Shown here: in pieces, positions 1-62,840 of the stretch
Layout of the letters: each line of letters starts with the position of its first letter
Position numbering within the stretch: position 1 is the stretch's first letter
Origin: Conus ventricosus
Taxonomy: Eukaryota; Mollusca; Gastropoda; Neogastropoda; Conidae
Assembly: GCA_018398815.1 (NCBI GenBank)
Contig: CM031595.1
Span: 131,331,833-131,395,832 of the forward strand
DNA length: 64,000 nt
Direction: 5' to 3'
Translations under genes and position numbers: made by a program
Notes under the pieces: generated by a model
Told to the model about the DNA's origin: nothing
The model's database searches: none
The model's input: only the letters and a program-made list of their open reading frames with translations

Positions 1-971
1 AAGGTAAACCCCGAGAACTGTGTCAGGGCGAAGGCGCTGACTGTTGACTGCGAGTCACGGTCCCAGTTTGGTCAAAAGTCAGGTGTGGACGTCTCTTGAA
101 CAGCCTGTTGCCCTTTGAAGGCTTCGGTGTTTGGGGAAGTGATTGATTATGATTGGTTGTCACACCAGGCCAGTCGTGAAATGGAGTTGTGGTAACATTT
201 GACAAAGGTCTATAGAGTGTCTGCACAGTTTCTGGTGTGTCTGATTTAGTCACCAGCGATAACCACAAATGTCAGAGAACTAATCTAGCCGGAACGGATG
301 GAACTGGTGCGAGTCCTCGTGGATCTCCTTTCCGTGCGTGGAACGCATTAGGACAGGGGAGAGCATTGATCCGAATAACCTTTTGCTAATTTGAGCTGTG
401 GGACTGAGGCGTTTAACTGGTGACGTGCCCGTATTGGTGACGTATCCATCGCAGCTACTGAAAGGCATTCGGAAAAGAAATCCACGAAGAGAGGGAGAGA
501 GAGAAAATGAAAAAACCACAGTGAGGTATTCGTTGGGTATGTTTGGGCTACTTTCTCAGCCGAGTGAGGAGTGTTTGTTGCTTGTCGATCGATGAGCTTG
601 TCACTTCCTGGTGATACGGTCAACATCCACAGACAAAACCACAGCTCCGTGTTAATGGGCTTACATGGAGATGATTTCCACGCAACAGCCACGGACTGTC
701 GGCTGCATTGTTTTCCAGTTCTCTGTCTGAATGGACTGCAGATCTTGTTTGCTGACTGAGAGGCGTACGCGGTATTACTGTGTAACGTTACCCGTTGACT
801 GTTATTGCTGAAGGCAGTGTTTGTCACAGAATGATAACGTATATCAAAAGTGATTCGATATACAACTAACTGGGATTGGCAGGATCGAACGAAAGAAGAA
901 ATGGTAGCCGGACAACGTGTTGACATCTCGGATTCTGTCCTGCAGATCAGAAATGTCTGTACAGTGAACAA

Positions 972-1065
972 GTGGCTATGCAGCAAAGCAGAAATGGCTA
1001 TGCAGCAAAGCAGAAATGGTTGGTTATGCAGCAAAGCAGAAATGGCTATGCAGCAAAGCATTATT
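972..1065. repeat. 22-bp tandem repeat, four copies
   Basis: The unit TGGCTATGCAGCAAAGCAGAA recurs four times. A four-base insertion separates copies two and three, and a partial AGCAAAGCAGAA follows near 1074. The copies are nearly identical, so the expansion is recent. Confidence 0.85.
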
Positions 1066-1548
1066 GACAGTCCAGCAAAGCAGAACTGCCTAGCGAAGGA
1101 GGTTTATGTGGATGAAAGTGCATGGATTTTTTTTTTTTTTTATTGAATGTGAAATCAGTTGTTTTCTCTTGTGCTTCCGTGTTATCGGCGTAGTGAAATA
1201 GTGTTGTGTTCTGATGCGCTTTGTCACGCTTGGATTCTTTTCATGCAGTGTCGACTGTGTTGGATGCCAGGTCGCTGCCTTTGGAGTTTCAAGTCACCTA
1301 TAAATTGGACGGGGACGTATCATCAGTGTGCTCTGAAGCGAAATGGAGGGGAACGAAGCGATTTGATTGTCAGGTTCCTCGCGGTCTTCTGTGATAAATT
1401 TTGTTAGTGTGTTATTTGAGCGACGTGTTATCGGAAAGTCTTCGAACATGAATCAGTAATCGGCCCATTTGATATTTGCACCCCGCTTCTGCAGTTTTAA
1501 ACATTTTAAAAACTGTATGCTTATGAATTTAGTTCTCTGCGACTTCTT

Positions 1549-1556
<8 letters not shown>

Positions 1557-1599
<43 letters not shown>

Positions 1600-1609
1600 T
1601 TCTCTTTCT

Positions 1610-1676
<67 letters not shown>

Positions 1677-1678
1677 TT
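1557..1678. repeat. (CT)n microsatellite
   Basis: About 120 bases of CT dinucleotides with a few single-base interruptions. Long Leu/Ser or Arg/Glu frames across it are repeat artefacts. Confidence 0.95.
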
Positions 1679-2504
1679 CGCCTCTCCAGCCTCAGATGTG
1701 TGCGTGCGTTTTGCTTGCCGAACGAGAAACTATCCAAAAAGAAAGATGACTTCAGGAAGATATTACGTTGACTGTCAAAGACAGTGGCGAAGAATCTGTA
1801 ATAAAGAGACATTCTCATACACCCAGAATAAGATACGGTTTTTTTTCTTATGTGGCCGATTGTCTTGTCCTTTTGACAGGCTTTTGCAGAATGTTTTAAT
1901 TCTCACCAAACCAAACGATACGGTCTGATGGAATTTTAGCGGTTGGTATGAAACTGATGCTTTGTTGTTTTCTTTCGACCATGAAATTATTGGCACCAAT
2001 GATTAATGCATGTGTGACAGTGCCACATATTAAGTAATCCACTGCAGTTTGCTCAAAATACACAAGACTGGTATATGTGAATGAAGATTTTATGTACATG
2101 ATTCACAAGGTTGGCATACGAAGTAAGGTTTATGTAAATTGGGCTTTTCAATGGGCCCCCACCCCCACCCCCAACTCACCCCCTTCTCAATCCCCTTCCC
2201 ACCCCAGAGTCGTTACCTTCCCCCACTTTCTCTACCTCTCTCTCTCTCTCACTCCTTCCCTCTTCCCCTCTACTCCCTCCTTCCTGCTCCCAATAAAAGC
2301 TGTTCATGAACGTTTTATTACAGTCGGCCTCTGCAGAAACCCAGAGTGTTTGTGCCTTCATCTCGGGAAGTCTTTTCATGGACTTGATCAGATTACTGGT
2401 ACCGAAATAACCCCCAAAACGTCGAAGCGAATGTTGGAAGGAAAGGAGTAGAGGACAGGTCTGAAAGCAAATCATAACTAGACTTGTTTTCCCAACGAAA
2501 CCGC

Positions 2505-2655
2505 CACACGCATGGTCTCAATTACTCTGGAACAAAAACAATGACAGCAAAAACAAGGAAACGCTGTGTTCATCCTGGATTTTGAAATAGTCGCATGCAC
2601 GGTCTCGGTTATTTTGGAGCGAAAACAATGACAACAAAACCAAGAAACACTTCGA
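2505..2655. repeat. Degenerate tandem duplication, about 82 bp
   Basis: Two diverged copies share CGCATGGTCTC / CGCATGCACGGTCTCGG, followed by a GGAaCaAAAACAATGACA-type core and an AAGGAAAC/AAGAAAC end. The divergence suggests an old duplication. Confidence 0.6.
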
Positions 2656-3045
2656 CGGCTCCTCTTTGATTTATGACACTGATGACGCATATTAACTGCA
2701 TGGTCCAGATTGAGTCTGGCAAGCAGAAGAGCAGACGAGAGTATCACTACTGACGCAACATGAGAGTGGACTACCGTAGAGGGCCCACGATTCCCTGCAG
2801 AGTTTGGAATGGGAAGAACTTGTACGTAAGAGCGGCCATTGGCTACTGCAGTACGTCAGTCTCCCTATCCTCGCGAACATCGCAGGCGGACAATAGCAAC
2901 GGACATCCCAAGTTGTGATTGAAGTGCATTCAGCACGCTGGTGTGTACCCGAAGGATACTGAAATGCTGAAGTTTTTGCTGTGTCTCTGGTTAAAAAAAA
3001 GGAAAGTAGAAAAGAAAAAAAAAGTGTGAAAAAGGAAATAAAAAC

Positions 3046-3219
3046 CACAGGACTGCACACTAAGGCATTGTTACGCCTGGGAAAGAATAAGAACAAACTC
3101 CGGCTACCAACATGGTTGTTTCTGGTGGAACAAAAGCAAAAATGAGTGGGAGAATAGTAAGCCGCCAGGACTGCACAACAAGGCATTGTTGAATCCTCGA
3201 AAGACCAAGAATAAAACGC
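3046..3219. repeat. Short direct duplication before the first exon
   Basis: AGGACTGCACACTAAGGCAT near 3048 and AGGACTGCACAACAAGGCAT near 3166 begin two related blocks. Each continues with a GAAAGA-xx-AAGAA(C/T)AAA motif. The second copy ends just before the candidate start codon at 3224. Confidence 0.6.
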
Positions 3220-3223
3220 CGAA

Positions 3224-55195
<51,972 letters not shown>

Positions 55196-55470
55196 GTGAG
55201 AATGGTGTGGTGTGTTGACGACACAGCGACCTGAAAAATGTCAATGTTATTAGTTCATACCCACTGAATAATGATGTAAACAGTGATAAAATCAAGTCTT
55301 TGGTGTGTGTGTTTCAGGGTTTTTTTTTCATTCAACTTATTAAATTCTAGCAAAGCAGACGCTATAGAAAAGAGACGATACCGTGGCAAATGAAGGCAAA
55401 GTCAGCAAAATTTTGTGCATATTTTTAAAATGTTTGTCCTTTTTTTCAATGGATGTTAATTGTTTTGCAG

Positions 55471-55538
55471 GAAACTCATGTACCTCTCGTCCATCTTTTG
55501 TTTCAGTGCTTACCAAAACTATTTTTCTCCTTTGCTAA
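55471..55538 (+). CDS. Weak candidate terminal exon
   Basis: Good acceptor TTAATTGTTTTGCAG and phase-1 reading GNSCTSRPSFVSVLTK to a TAA at 55536-55538. No nearby poly(A) signal, and the Cys/Phe/Leu-rich tail is unlike the gene. Confidence 0.22.
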
Positions 55539-55788
55539 ACTGGAGAGATGAGCCGGCATTACCTTTTCCTACCTTAGTATGTCTTAATTGCTGCCAGTAT
55601 TATTCAAACTACAGCAGCTATCTTCCAGTTAGTAGAACTGTCTCCACTTTTTTCTATCTTTGGTCAAGGAATTGACAGGCAGAAGAGCGCTGATGGCATG
55701 TTTTACATTTTCTGTTGTCTGGTTTTCCTCAACAAAGCATTAATTAGAAGATTGAACTGAGTTGGAAAGTGTATAATGTAATGGGTAC

Positions 55789-57400
55789 TGTGACGGGTTC
55801 TCCGACGCTCCCCTCTCGTTATTAAAATATGATTTCCATATTCAGGGATGCAGGGGGTTATAGACAGAAGTATTTACGCTTTCACAACCAAAATGCGCTC
55901 TCGCATAGGCACACGCACTCTGTCACTCACATCGGGCCCGCACAAAGGTGACGGGAAACCAATAACATTTCATAGAAAATAATCAACTTTATTTAACTTG
56001 ACTCCGAGCTCCCACCCGTCACTACACAACACAACTATCTGTATCATACAACAATGTAAACAGCATACAGACAATTTCATAAATCGCATCCCCTGTTCTT
56101 CAGTTATTCTTACTTAGCCAGGAAAGACAATATTCCACTATTCTGTTTGCACACTTATAACCTTAAGAGCAATTAAACGTCCATAACTTGCCAGCATTCC
56201 TGGTTGATCGTCAGTTTCTCTCATCCACTGTACGACCACGAGCTGAAAGCTGCCACACTGTTGTGTCTCCTGATTGGCCAAATCCCAGTTGGGGGACACT
56301 GGCAACGTAGCTTGAGTCGCACCCTCACACCAAGTCTCCCGGACTCCACCGTACTTCGCCTCTCCACGGAAAGGGCTCCTGTCGGCCTCTCCCACAGGTC
56401 TCCTCTGGCTGCAAACACCCCACCGTGTCTGGCAGCTCCCTGTCTAGGCCCCAACAGGCTGACACGTCTTGCTGTCGACCGTCCCCACACGGGAGACAAT
56501 TCTTCTCGTCGTCGGCTCCGAGGCTACAGAAACCTCCACTGTCTTACGTCCCAACCCAGGAGACAACGAGGCGACAGCTAACCTCTGCTTCACGCTGTAT
56601 TTTATCGAGCCCTCAGCAGACGGGCGAGTTCACTTTCCCTTAAGTGAGTCACACCCTTCCTGGTTTTCCAAGCACCTTATATTCGTTCTCAAAGAAGAGA
56701 GAACCCGAGTTTAAACTGGCTCAACCAATGGAATCACTGGCACACACACATCACACGATTTGTACCAATAAATCCCAAGTTATTTTTATTCCACCAATGG
56801 AATCACTAGTCACCTACACATACACACACACCACAGCTGCTAGCGCCAACAAAGACTTGGGCACCCAGTGGTTAATGCATAACCTCCCATTCAAACTCAT
56901 GTTCGATTCCCCCAAGCTACCCATTGAACTAACAGCCTGGGCCTCTCTACCAGCCATGACTGATGCTTCAAGTATTTACTACCTCTATAGACAACAAGGC
57001 GCAAACCACTCGATAGGCCGCAGCCTTCCATTCATTCCTCAGAACAGGACGACTGAATGGTCGCTGTACTCTGCCGGCAGGCTGACGGTCACCTACCCGT
57101 GACGGTCACCTGACACGATCGCCTTCCTTTCAGGCCCACGGGAGAGCCCAGTGAATAGCCAGTGCTCAAAGTGGACACTCTTCTCTAACCCAGGACTGGC
57201 AGGTCGCCAACTCCTTGTCACTACCCCTCGGACATGCGAAACACTTCCCAGCACTCTCCCTCCTTCAGTATACGACTCGGGGTATCCCCCCTGGTGATGC
57301 CCGAATTCGCACACTTGAAGACCCAAGGAACGTGCTCTCAACAACAGCAACTACCCTTAATTTGCCTAAATGCTCGAGAACATTCGGCCGACTCATTACA
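55789..57400 (-). repeat. LTR (3' LTR in element orientation)
   Basis: Starts TGTGACGGG and ends GACTCATTACA (TG...CA). On the minus strand AATAAA lies at 55988-55993, suitable as the poly(A) signal of the R region. Confidence 0.92.
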
Positions 57401-57411
57401 ACCCCCGTACC
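57401..57411 (-). other. Polypurine tract candidate
   Basis: On the minus strand AGGTACGGGGGT directly precedes the LTR, a short purine-rich priming site. Confidence 0.5.
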
Positions 57412-58360
57412 TAAGAATGTTGTTCCAATCAACATTTTCTCCAGGACGAATGTTCTCCAATTGGATAAAACAAACTCAGTTGCATGGGTCGATATAACAG
57501 TACTACCTCTATGCTTTATAACATCTTTTCCATCAACATCTCTAACATGAATAATGTACCCAATTAAAACCAATAAATTAATCAATAGTCCATAGATCAC
57601 TCTTTGGTCAGTCATAAACGACTGTGCACAACATTTAACTCTAAACTGGCTCCATATATCCAGAACTCTCTCTCTATAGCGTTAGCTATCAGCATGTCCA
57701 TACATGTTAATTAATCATTCCATTCACTTCTAATATAGCACAACCGTGATTAACACAAGATCCAAATCCAGGAGTATGGCCTACTCTGCTAATCAAGATT
57801 CAAATTCAGGTGTGTGGCCCAGCCTACTTAACATCAAAATCAAATCCAGGCGTGTAGCCACAATTCACAGAGACAACATTCAAATTCAGGCGTGTGGCCC
57901 AGCCTACCTAACATCAAAATGAAATTCAGGCGTGTGGCCACAAGCTGCTTACACGGTCTCACACACAATATGCAAATCACCACTTATCATGATGTCACAA
58001 AATAAGACATTTTCACACTTTACCGATCAGTGAACAAGCCAACATAAGCAACAATATCAACCAGAAAATCATAAATCATAACACACGAGCATGCACTCAA
58101 CATAATGACAGTGAACAAAAGCAACATCAACTGATAACCATTATCAAAAAATTAAAACAACAAATGAACAAAGACTCAACCCCGCCCTATACTGGGCAAT
58201 CAAAATCAATACACAACTGGCCAGCTACATATTTACACAGTAGCTGTCTGGAACAGATGACTGCTCACACCACCACCACCACAACAGCAGCCCGTAGGCA
58301 TTGCTCCTACCATTGTCCTGCTTCTGTTGTTCACACTACAAGAGCAAACACCCAGGAGGC
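57412..58360. other. Element interior, no coding recognised
   Basis: Includes a degenerate repeat at about 57750-57950 with CAAATTCAGGCGTGTGGCC and AGCCTACCTAACATC. No integrase or RT motif on either strand. Confidence 0.55.
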
Positions 58361-58361
58361 A

Positions 58362-59150
58362 TTACTCCAACCCTTGACCTACTCCTGCCCTCTCAATCTT
58401 GACCGCCGTTTGTGGCTCGCCAATAGTACCTTGGGTAGATAGTTTGCGCATTCCAGGCTTTACAAGAGAGTCAGCGCACCTTTCACACATTTTAATCCTT
58501 AAAGGAGCGCGTGAAAATCTGCGCGATCCTCTTCTAGCCTGTCGCACCCATTCACTGCGACGACGATCATCTCCCCTTTCCAAAATGTTAAGAGATGATC
58601 CCTTGCTCATCTTATCCGAACCGATTTCCTTCTCTCTGTGGAAATTCCTTGGTTCGAATCCCGCTCATGGCCTATGCCCATTACTTGATGAGCCTTATTT
58701 ACTTTACCCCTTCCTGACACTGGATTATCTGCTCCTTTGAGCTGACTGTCTTTGGCATTTCCTAACGATAGCTGGTCACCTCGACCTTCTTGCCATGCGT
58801 TATTACTGCCTCCCTGGTCCCAACCCAGCTGCTGGTTCCAGTTACTCTGTGGTCCATCTTGGCCCCGACCCTGAGGTCCGCCACCGTGGCTCCTACATTT
58901 CTGACTACCACGGCAACGCCAACAACTTTTTGAACCACCACTACGGCCACCATGGCCCACGGCACCGCCATGACGGCCACCTCCATGGCCTACAGCACCG
59001 CCACTACGGCCACCTCCATGCCTACAGCACCGCCACTACGGCCACCTCCATGGCCTACAGCACCGCCACTACGGCCACCTCCATGGCCTACGGCACCGCC
59101 ACTACGACCTATTTCATGGTCTATTGCACCACCCCCACGGCACCTTCATG
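58362..59150 (-). CDS. Gly-rich repeat region and following frame inside the LTR element
   Basis: On the minus strand a 33-bp tandem repeat (about 58955-59130) encodes GRSGGAVGHGG units. One copy lacks a base, breaking the frame. It runs into RSGGSKSCWRCRGSQKC, a Gln/Asn/Gly-rich stretch with SNWNQQLGWDQ, and a basic tail to about 58607. An overlapping frame continues MSKGSSLNILERGDDRRRSE, with CERCADS, to 58362. It occupies the place where RT would begin. RGG-like composition suggests nucleic-acid binding; origin (linker remnant or captured sequence) unknown. Confidence 0.5.
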
Positions 59151-59209
59151 GCCTACGCTAGCTCTACTGCCAGCAGCGCTGTGCACTCCACCTGCGTTGT
59201 TTTACTTTC

Positions 59210-59560
59210 CTACCCTGCACCGCCCTTGCTTTCCCCACTTGACTGGCAGCTGGTTAGGCTTCGGGAGATATACCTGCCCCCTAACAAAGCTGGATAGGAA
59301 GATTGTTTTGCACTGCTGCAGTGAGAGTACTCTGACAAACTCTGACTCCACTTTGACACGGGCCAAGGTAGCCGATTAAGTCTTCCATCTGCATATCGCA
59401 CGCAGGTGGTTTCCCTGGTATAGTCTGTCTCTCTCACAAAACCGGGCCTCTACCATTGCCGCTAGAGTCAGTCCTGTATCTAATAAGCAGGTCACCGGCT
59501 TCCCGTTTACTACTGCCCTAGTAGTTGGTGGTGTACTCTGCCTTGCTGTTGAATTGTATC
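59210..59560 (-). pseudogene. Retropepsin-like segment, frameshifted
   Basis: Minus-strand reading gives VTCLLDTGLTLAAMVEARF, matching the LLDTG active-site motif of retroviral-type aspartic proteases (the following residue is Leu instead of Ala). Downstream, in shifted frames, VKVESEFVR, TLTAAVQNN and PIQLLLG resemble the C-terminal half of a gypsy protease. Pol ends here. Confidence 0.65.
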
Positions 59561-60875
59561 AATGGCAACAACGAATGTATTCGCAGTCCGCTACATTCCT
59601 TGGCGATATGACCCTCTCGCCCACAATTTGAAACATGTGCGTTTCACTCTAACATTCTCTTGAGTCCCACTGTTGCCACGGACTTAGAATGCGTTTCTAA
59701 CATGCGGTCTCGCCTCCTGTTTGTGGGGAGTCGGCGAATCACTCCCTGACTGTGTGGTCTGGGCATTACGGGTCGACTGGTTCGATCCCTTCATCCCATT
59801 ACGCTGATCATGGGCAGATTCATACCTGTCTGCAACTTTCACTAACTCTCTAAACTTCCTAATTCTCTTTCCGCCAAGAATACTGTGAGATCCTTCCGAC
59901 AAGTGGAGAGAATTTGCTCCTTAACGATCTCCTCCCTCAAAGATTCAAATGTTTGTTCAATGTTTCCTAACCTTATCCATTTGTCAAAGAGAGCCCTAAG
60001 CCGATAAAGAAACTGTACGTGCGTCTCACCTGATTTACGAACGGTTTCTCTGAACAATTTCCTATATCTATCGGCGTTACCTGGTACCTCGAAACAAAGC
60101 ATCGCGCACCGACTCATAATCTGTCTGTTTTTCCGGTGGTAAGCAGAAAAAAGCATCCCTAGCTTGGGTGTCAGCAGCCGCAGACAAATTTGTGGCCAAC
60201 CGTTCTTCGGGTAAGCCCTGATCTTTGGCAATCCTTTCAAATTGCGAAATGAAATCCTCTAAATGGTCCGATTATCATCGAACCTTGGCATATTGATCAA
60301 GGGACGACATGTGGTGCAAAGTTCACTTGAGGTTTTGCGTCCCCGTCCCGTTCTTTCTCCAATTTTAATTTTTCTAACTCAAACTGCCGTATCTTCTCTC
60401 TTCTCTCTCTCTCTTTCCCGTTCTCTTTCTCTCTCCTCTCTTTCCTCCTTATCCCTTTCTCTCTCTCTTTCCCGTTCTCTTTCTCTCTCCTCTTTTTCCC
60501 GTTCTTTCTCCTCTTTTTCCCGTTCTCTCTCCTCTTTTTCCCGTCCCTTTCTCTCTCCTCTTTTCCCGTTCTCTCTCCTCCTTTTCCCGTTCCCTTTCTC
60601 TCTCTCTTTTTCCCGTTCTCTTTCTCTCTCCTCTTTTTTCCCGTTCTCTTTCTCTCTCCTCTTTTTCCCGTTCCCTTTCTCTCTCCTCTTTTTCCCGTTC
60701 TTTCTCCTCCTTTTCCCGTTCTCTTTCTCTCTCCCTCTTTTTCCCGTTCCCTTTGTATTTTCTGGGCCTCGATTACACGAGGCCAGTTCTCATCTACATA
60801 TGCCTTCAGTTCCGGACCCTTTAGTCTTAAAGCTTTTCCTTCTTCTATGAGGTCCATCTTTTTCAGCGGACCCAT
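59560..60875 (-). pseudogene. Gag polyprotein of the LTR element, frameshifted
   Basis: Starts at MGPLKKMDLIEEGKALRLKG (60875), followed by a long Arg/Glu/Lys-rich helix (60390-60760 on the + strand is the CT-rich complement). After a frame change comes LINMPRFDDN and FISQFERIAKDQGLPEERL. The YRKLFRETVRKSGETHVQFL / RLRALFDKWIRL block resembles the SCAN/capsid region of gypsy Gags. Near 59600 a CX2CX4HX4C zinc knuckle (CFKCGREGHIAKEC) is readable if one T of AAATTGTGGG is dropped. At least three single-base breaks. Confidence 0.82.
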
Positions 60876-61209
60876 TGTCTCAGCACCTCTTCAGTCGACA
60901 TTCTGAAGCTATCTAACCCTCGATCAGCTAGTTTAATACAACCACAGTAAACAAGCGAGATATCCACACGATCACTTGTAAATAAGCGATCAAATAGTTG
61001 TGCTACACACAATCAACCTCAACAGCAACCAAATCAAGCAAGTTCAAATACAAGGCCCAGTCAAAAAAAAGATCAAAACAATCAACACATGACTAACGTC
61101 TTCCCGGTAAGAAAAAAAAATCTAGGTTTCCCACAATTACGACAAATTTCAAATCCTTGCAATTGAACAAAACCCAGAATCAAAATCACTTATGGCTCTT
61201 TATGTTCAT

Positions 61210-61229
61210 CCCGGACGACAGTCCCCAAT
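61210..61229 (-). other. Primer-binding-like site
   Basis: Next to the 5' LTR on the minus strand: TTGGGGACTGTCGTCCGGGA. TGGGG and CGTCCGGGAT match the ends of the classic tRNA-Pro primer site with a short internal difference. Confidence 0.5.
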
Positions 61230-61230
61230 T

Positions 61231-62840
61231 TGTGACGGGTCTCCGACGCTACCCCTCGTTATTAAAATATGATTTCCATATTCAGGATGCAGGGGTTATA
61301 GACAGAAGTATTTACGCTTTCACAACCAAAATGCGCTCTCGCATAGGCACACGCACTCTGTCACTCACAAACGGGCCCGCACAAAGGTGACGGGAAACCA
61401 ATAACATTTCATAGAAAATAATCAACTTTATTTAACTTGACTCCGAGCCCCCACCCGTCACTACACAACACAACTATCTGTATCATACAACAATGTAAAC
61501 AGCATACAGACAATTTCATAAATCGCATCCCTTTTCTTCAGTTATTCTTACTTAGCCAGGAAAGAACAATATTCCACTATTCTGTTTGCACACTTATAAC
61601 CTTAAGAGCAATTAAACGTCCATAACTTGCCAGCATTCCTTGGTTGATCGTCAGTTTCTCTCATCCACTGTACGACCACGAGCTGAAGCTGCCACACTGT
61701 TGTGTCCTCCCGATTGGCCAAATCCCAGTTGGGGGACACTGGCAACGTAGCTTGAGTCGCACCCCTCACACCAAGTCTCCCGGACTCCACCGTACTTCGC
61801 CCTCTCCACGAAAGGGCTCCTGTCGGCCCTCTCCCACAGGTCTCCTCTGGCTGCAAACACCCCACGTTGTCTGGCAGCTCCCTGTCTAGGCCCCAACAGG
61901 CTGACACGTCTTGCTGTCGACCGTCCCCAACGGAAGACAATTCTTCTCGTCGTCGGCTCCGAGGCTACAGAAACCTCCACTGTCTTACGTCCCAACCCAG
62001 GAGACAACGAGGCGACAGCTAACCTCTGCTTCACGCTGTATTTATCGAGCCCTCAGCAAGACGGGCGAGTTCACTTTCCCTTAAGTGAGTCACACCCTTC
62101 CTGGTTTTCCAAGCACCTTATATTCGTTCTCAAGAAAGAGAGAACCCGAGTTTAACTGGCTCAACCAATGGAATCACTGGCACACACACATCACACGATT
62201 TGTACCAATAAATCCCCAAGTTTATTTTATTCCACCAATGGAATCACTAGTCACCTACACATACACACACACCACAGCTGCTAGCGCCAACAAAGACTTG
62301 GGCACCCAGTGGTTAATGCATAACCTCCCATTCAAACTCATGTTCGATTCCCCAAGCTACCCATTGAACTACAGCCTGGGCCTCTCTACCAGCCATGACT
62401 GATGCTTCAAGTATTTACTACCTCTATAGACAACAAGGCGCAAACCACTCGATAGGGCCGCAGCCTTCCATTCATTCCTCAGAACAGGGACGACTGAATG
62501 GTCGCTGTACTCTGCCGGCAGGCTGACGGTCACCTACCCGTGACGGTCACCTGACACGATCGCCTTCCCTTTCAGGCCCACGGAGAGCCCAGTGAATAGC
62601 CAGTGCTCAAAGTGGACACTCTTCTCTACCCAGGACTGGCAGGTCGCCAACTCCTTGTCACTACCCCTCGGACATGCGAAACACTTCCCAGCACTCTCCC
62701 TCCTTCAGTATACGACTCGGGGTATCCCCCCCTGGTGATGCCCGAATTCGCACACTTGAAGACCCAAGGAACGTGCTCCAACAACAGCAACTACCCTTAA
62801 TTTGCCTAAATGCTCGAGAACATTCGGCCGACTCATTACA
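61231..62840 (-). repeat. LTR (5' LTR in element orientation)
   Basis: Same TG...CA ends and content as 55789-57400. The pair differs by scattered one-base length changes and few substitutions. AATAAA on the minus strand at 61427-61432. Confidence 0.92.

Larger units (their letters stand above)
1..3223. other. Upstream region without a supportable gene
   Basis: No open frame here has splice sites, composition or family features that I trust. Short frames near 398-595 and 850-1146 look like chance openings over small repeats. The stretch immediately precedes the first candidate coding exon, so it may contain the promoter and 5' UTR, but I see no convincing TATA box or initiator. It holds a CT microsatellite, a 22-bp tandem repeat and two degenerate duplications, listed separately. 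Confidence 0.5.
55789..62840 (-). mobile_element. Gypsy-like LTR retrotransposon lacking most of pol
   Basis: Two LTRs of 1.61 kb flank 3.8 kb of internal DNA. Reading the minus strand, in order: 5' LTR, primer-binding-like site, gag with CCHC knuckle, retropepsin-like segment, Gly-rich repeat, short purine tract, 3' LTR. No reverse transcriptase, RNase H or integrase motif was found. Flanks GGTAC and GGTAA may be a 5-bp target duplication with one mismatch. It depends on a full-length relative for movement. LTR similarity implies recent insertion. Confidence 0.88.

Noticed and set aside
60263..60850. Plus-strand Ser/Leu/Phe-rich frame
   Set aside because: Complement of the Arg/Glu/Lys-rich part of the minus-strand gag.
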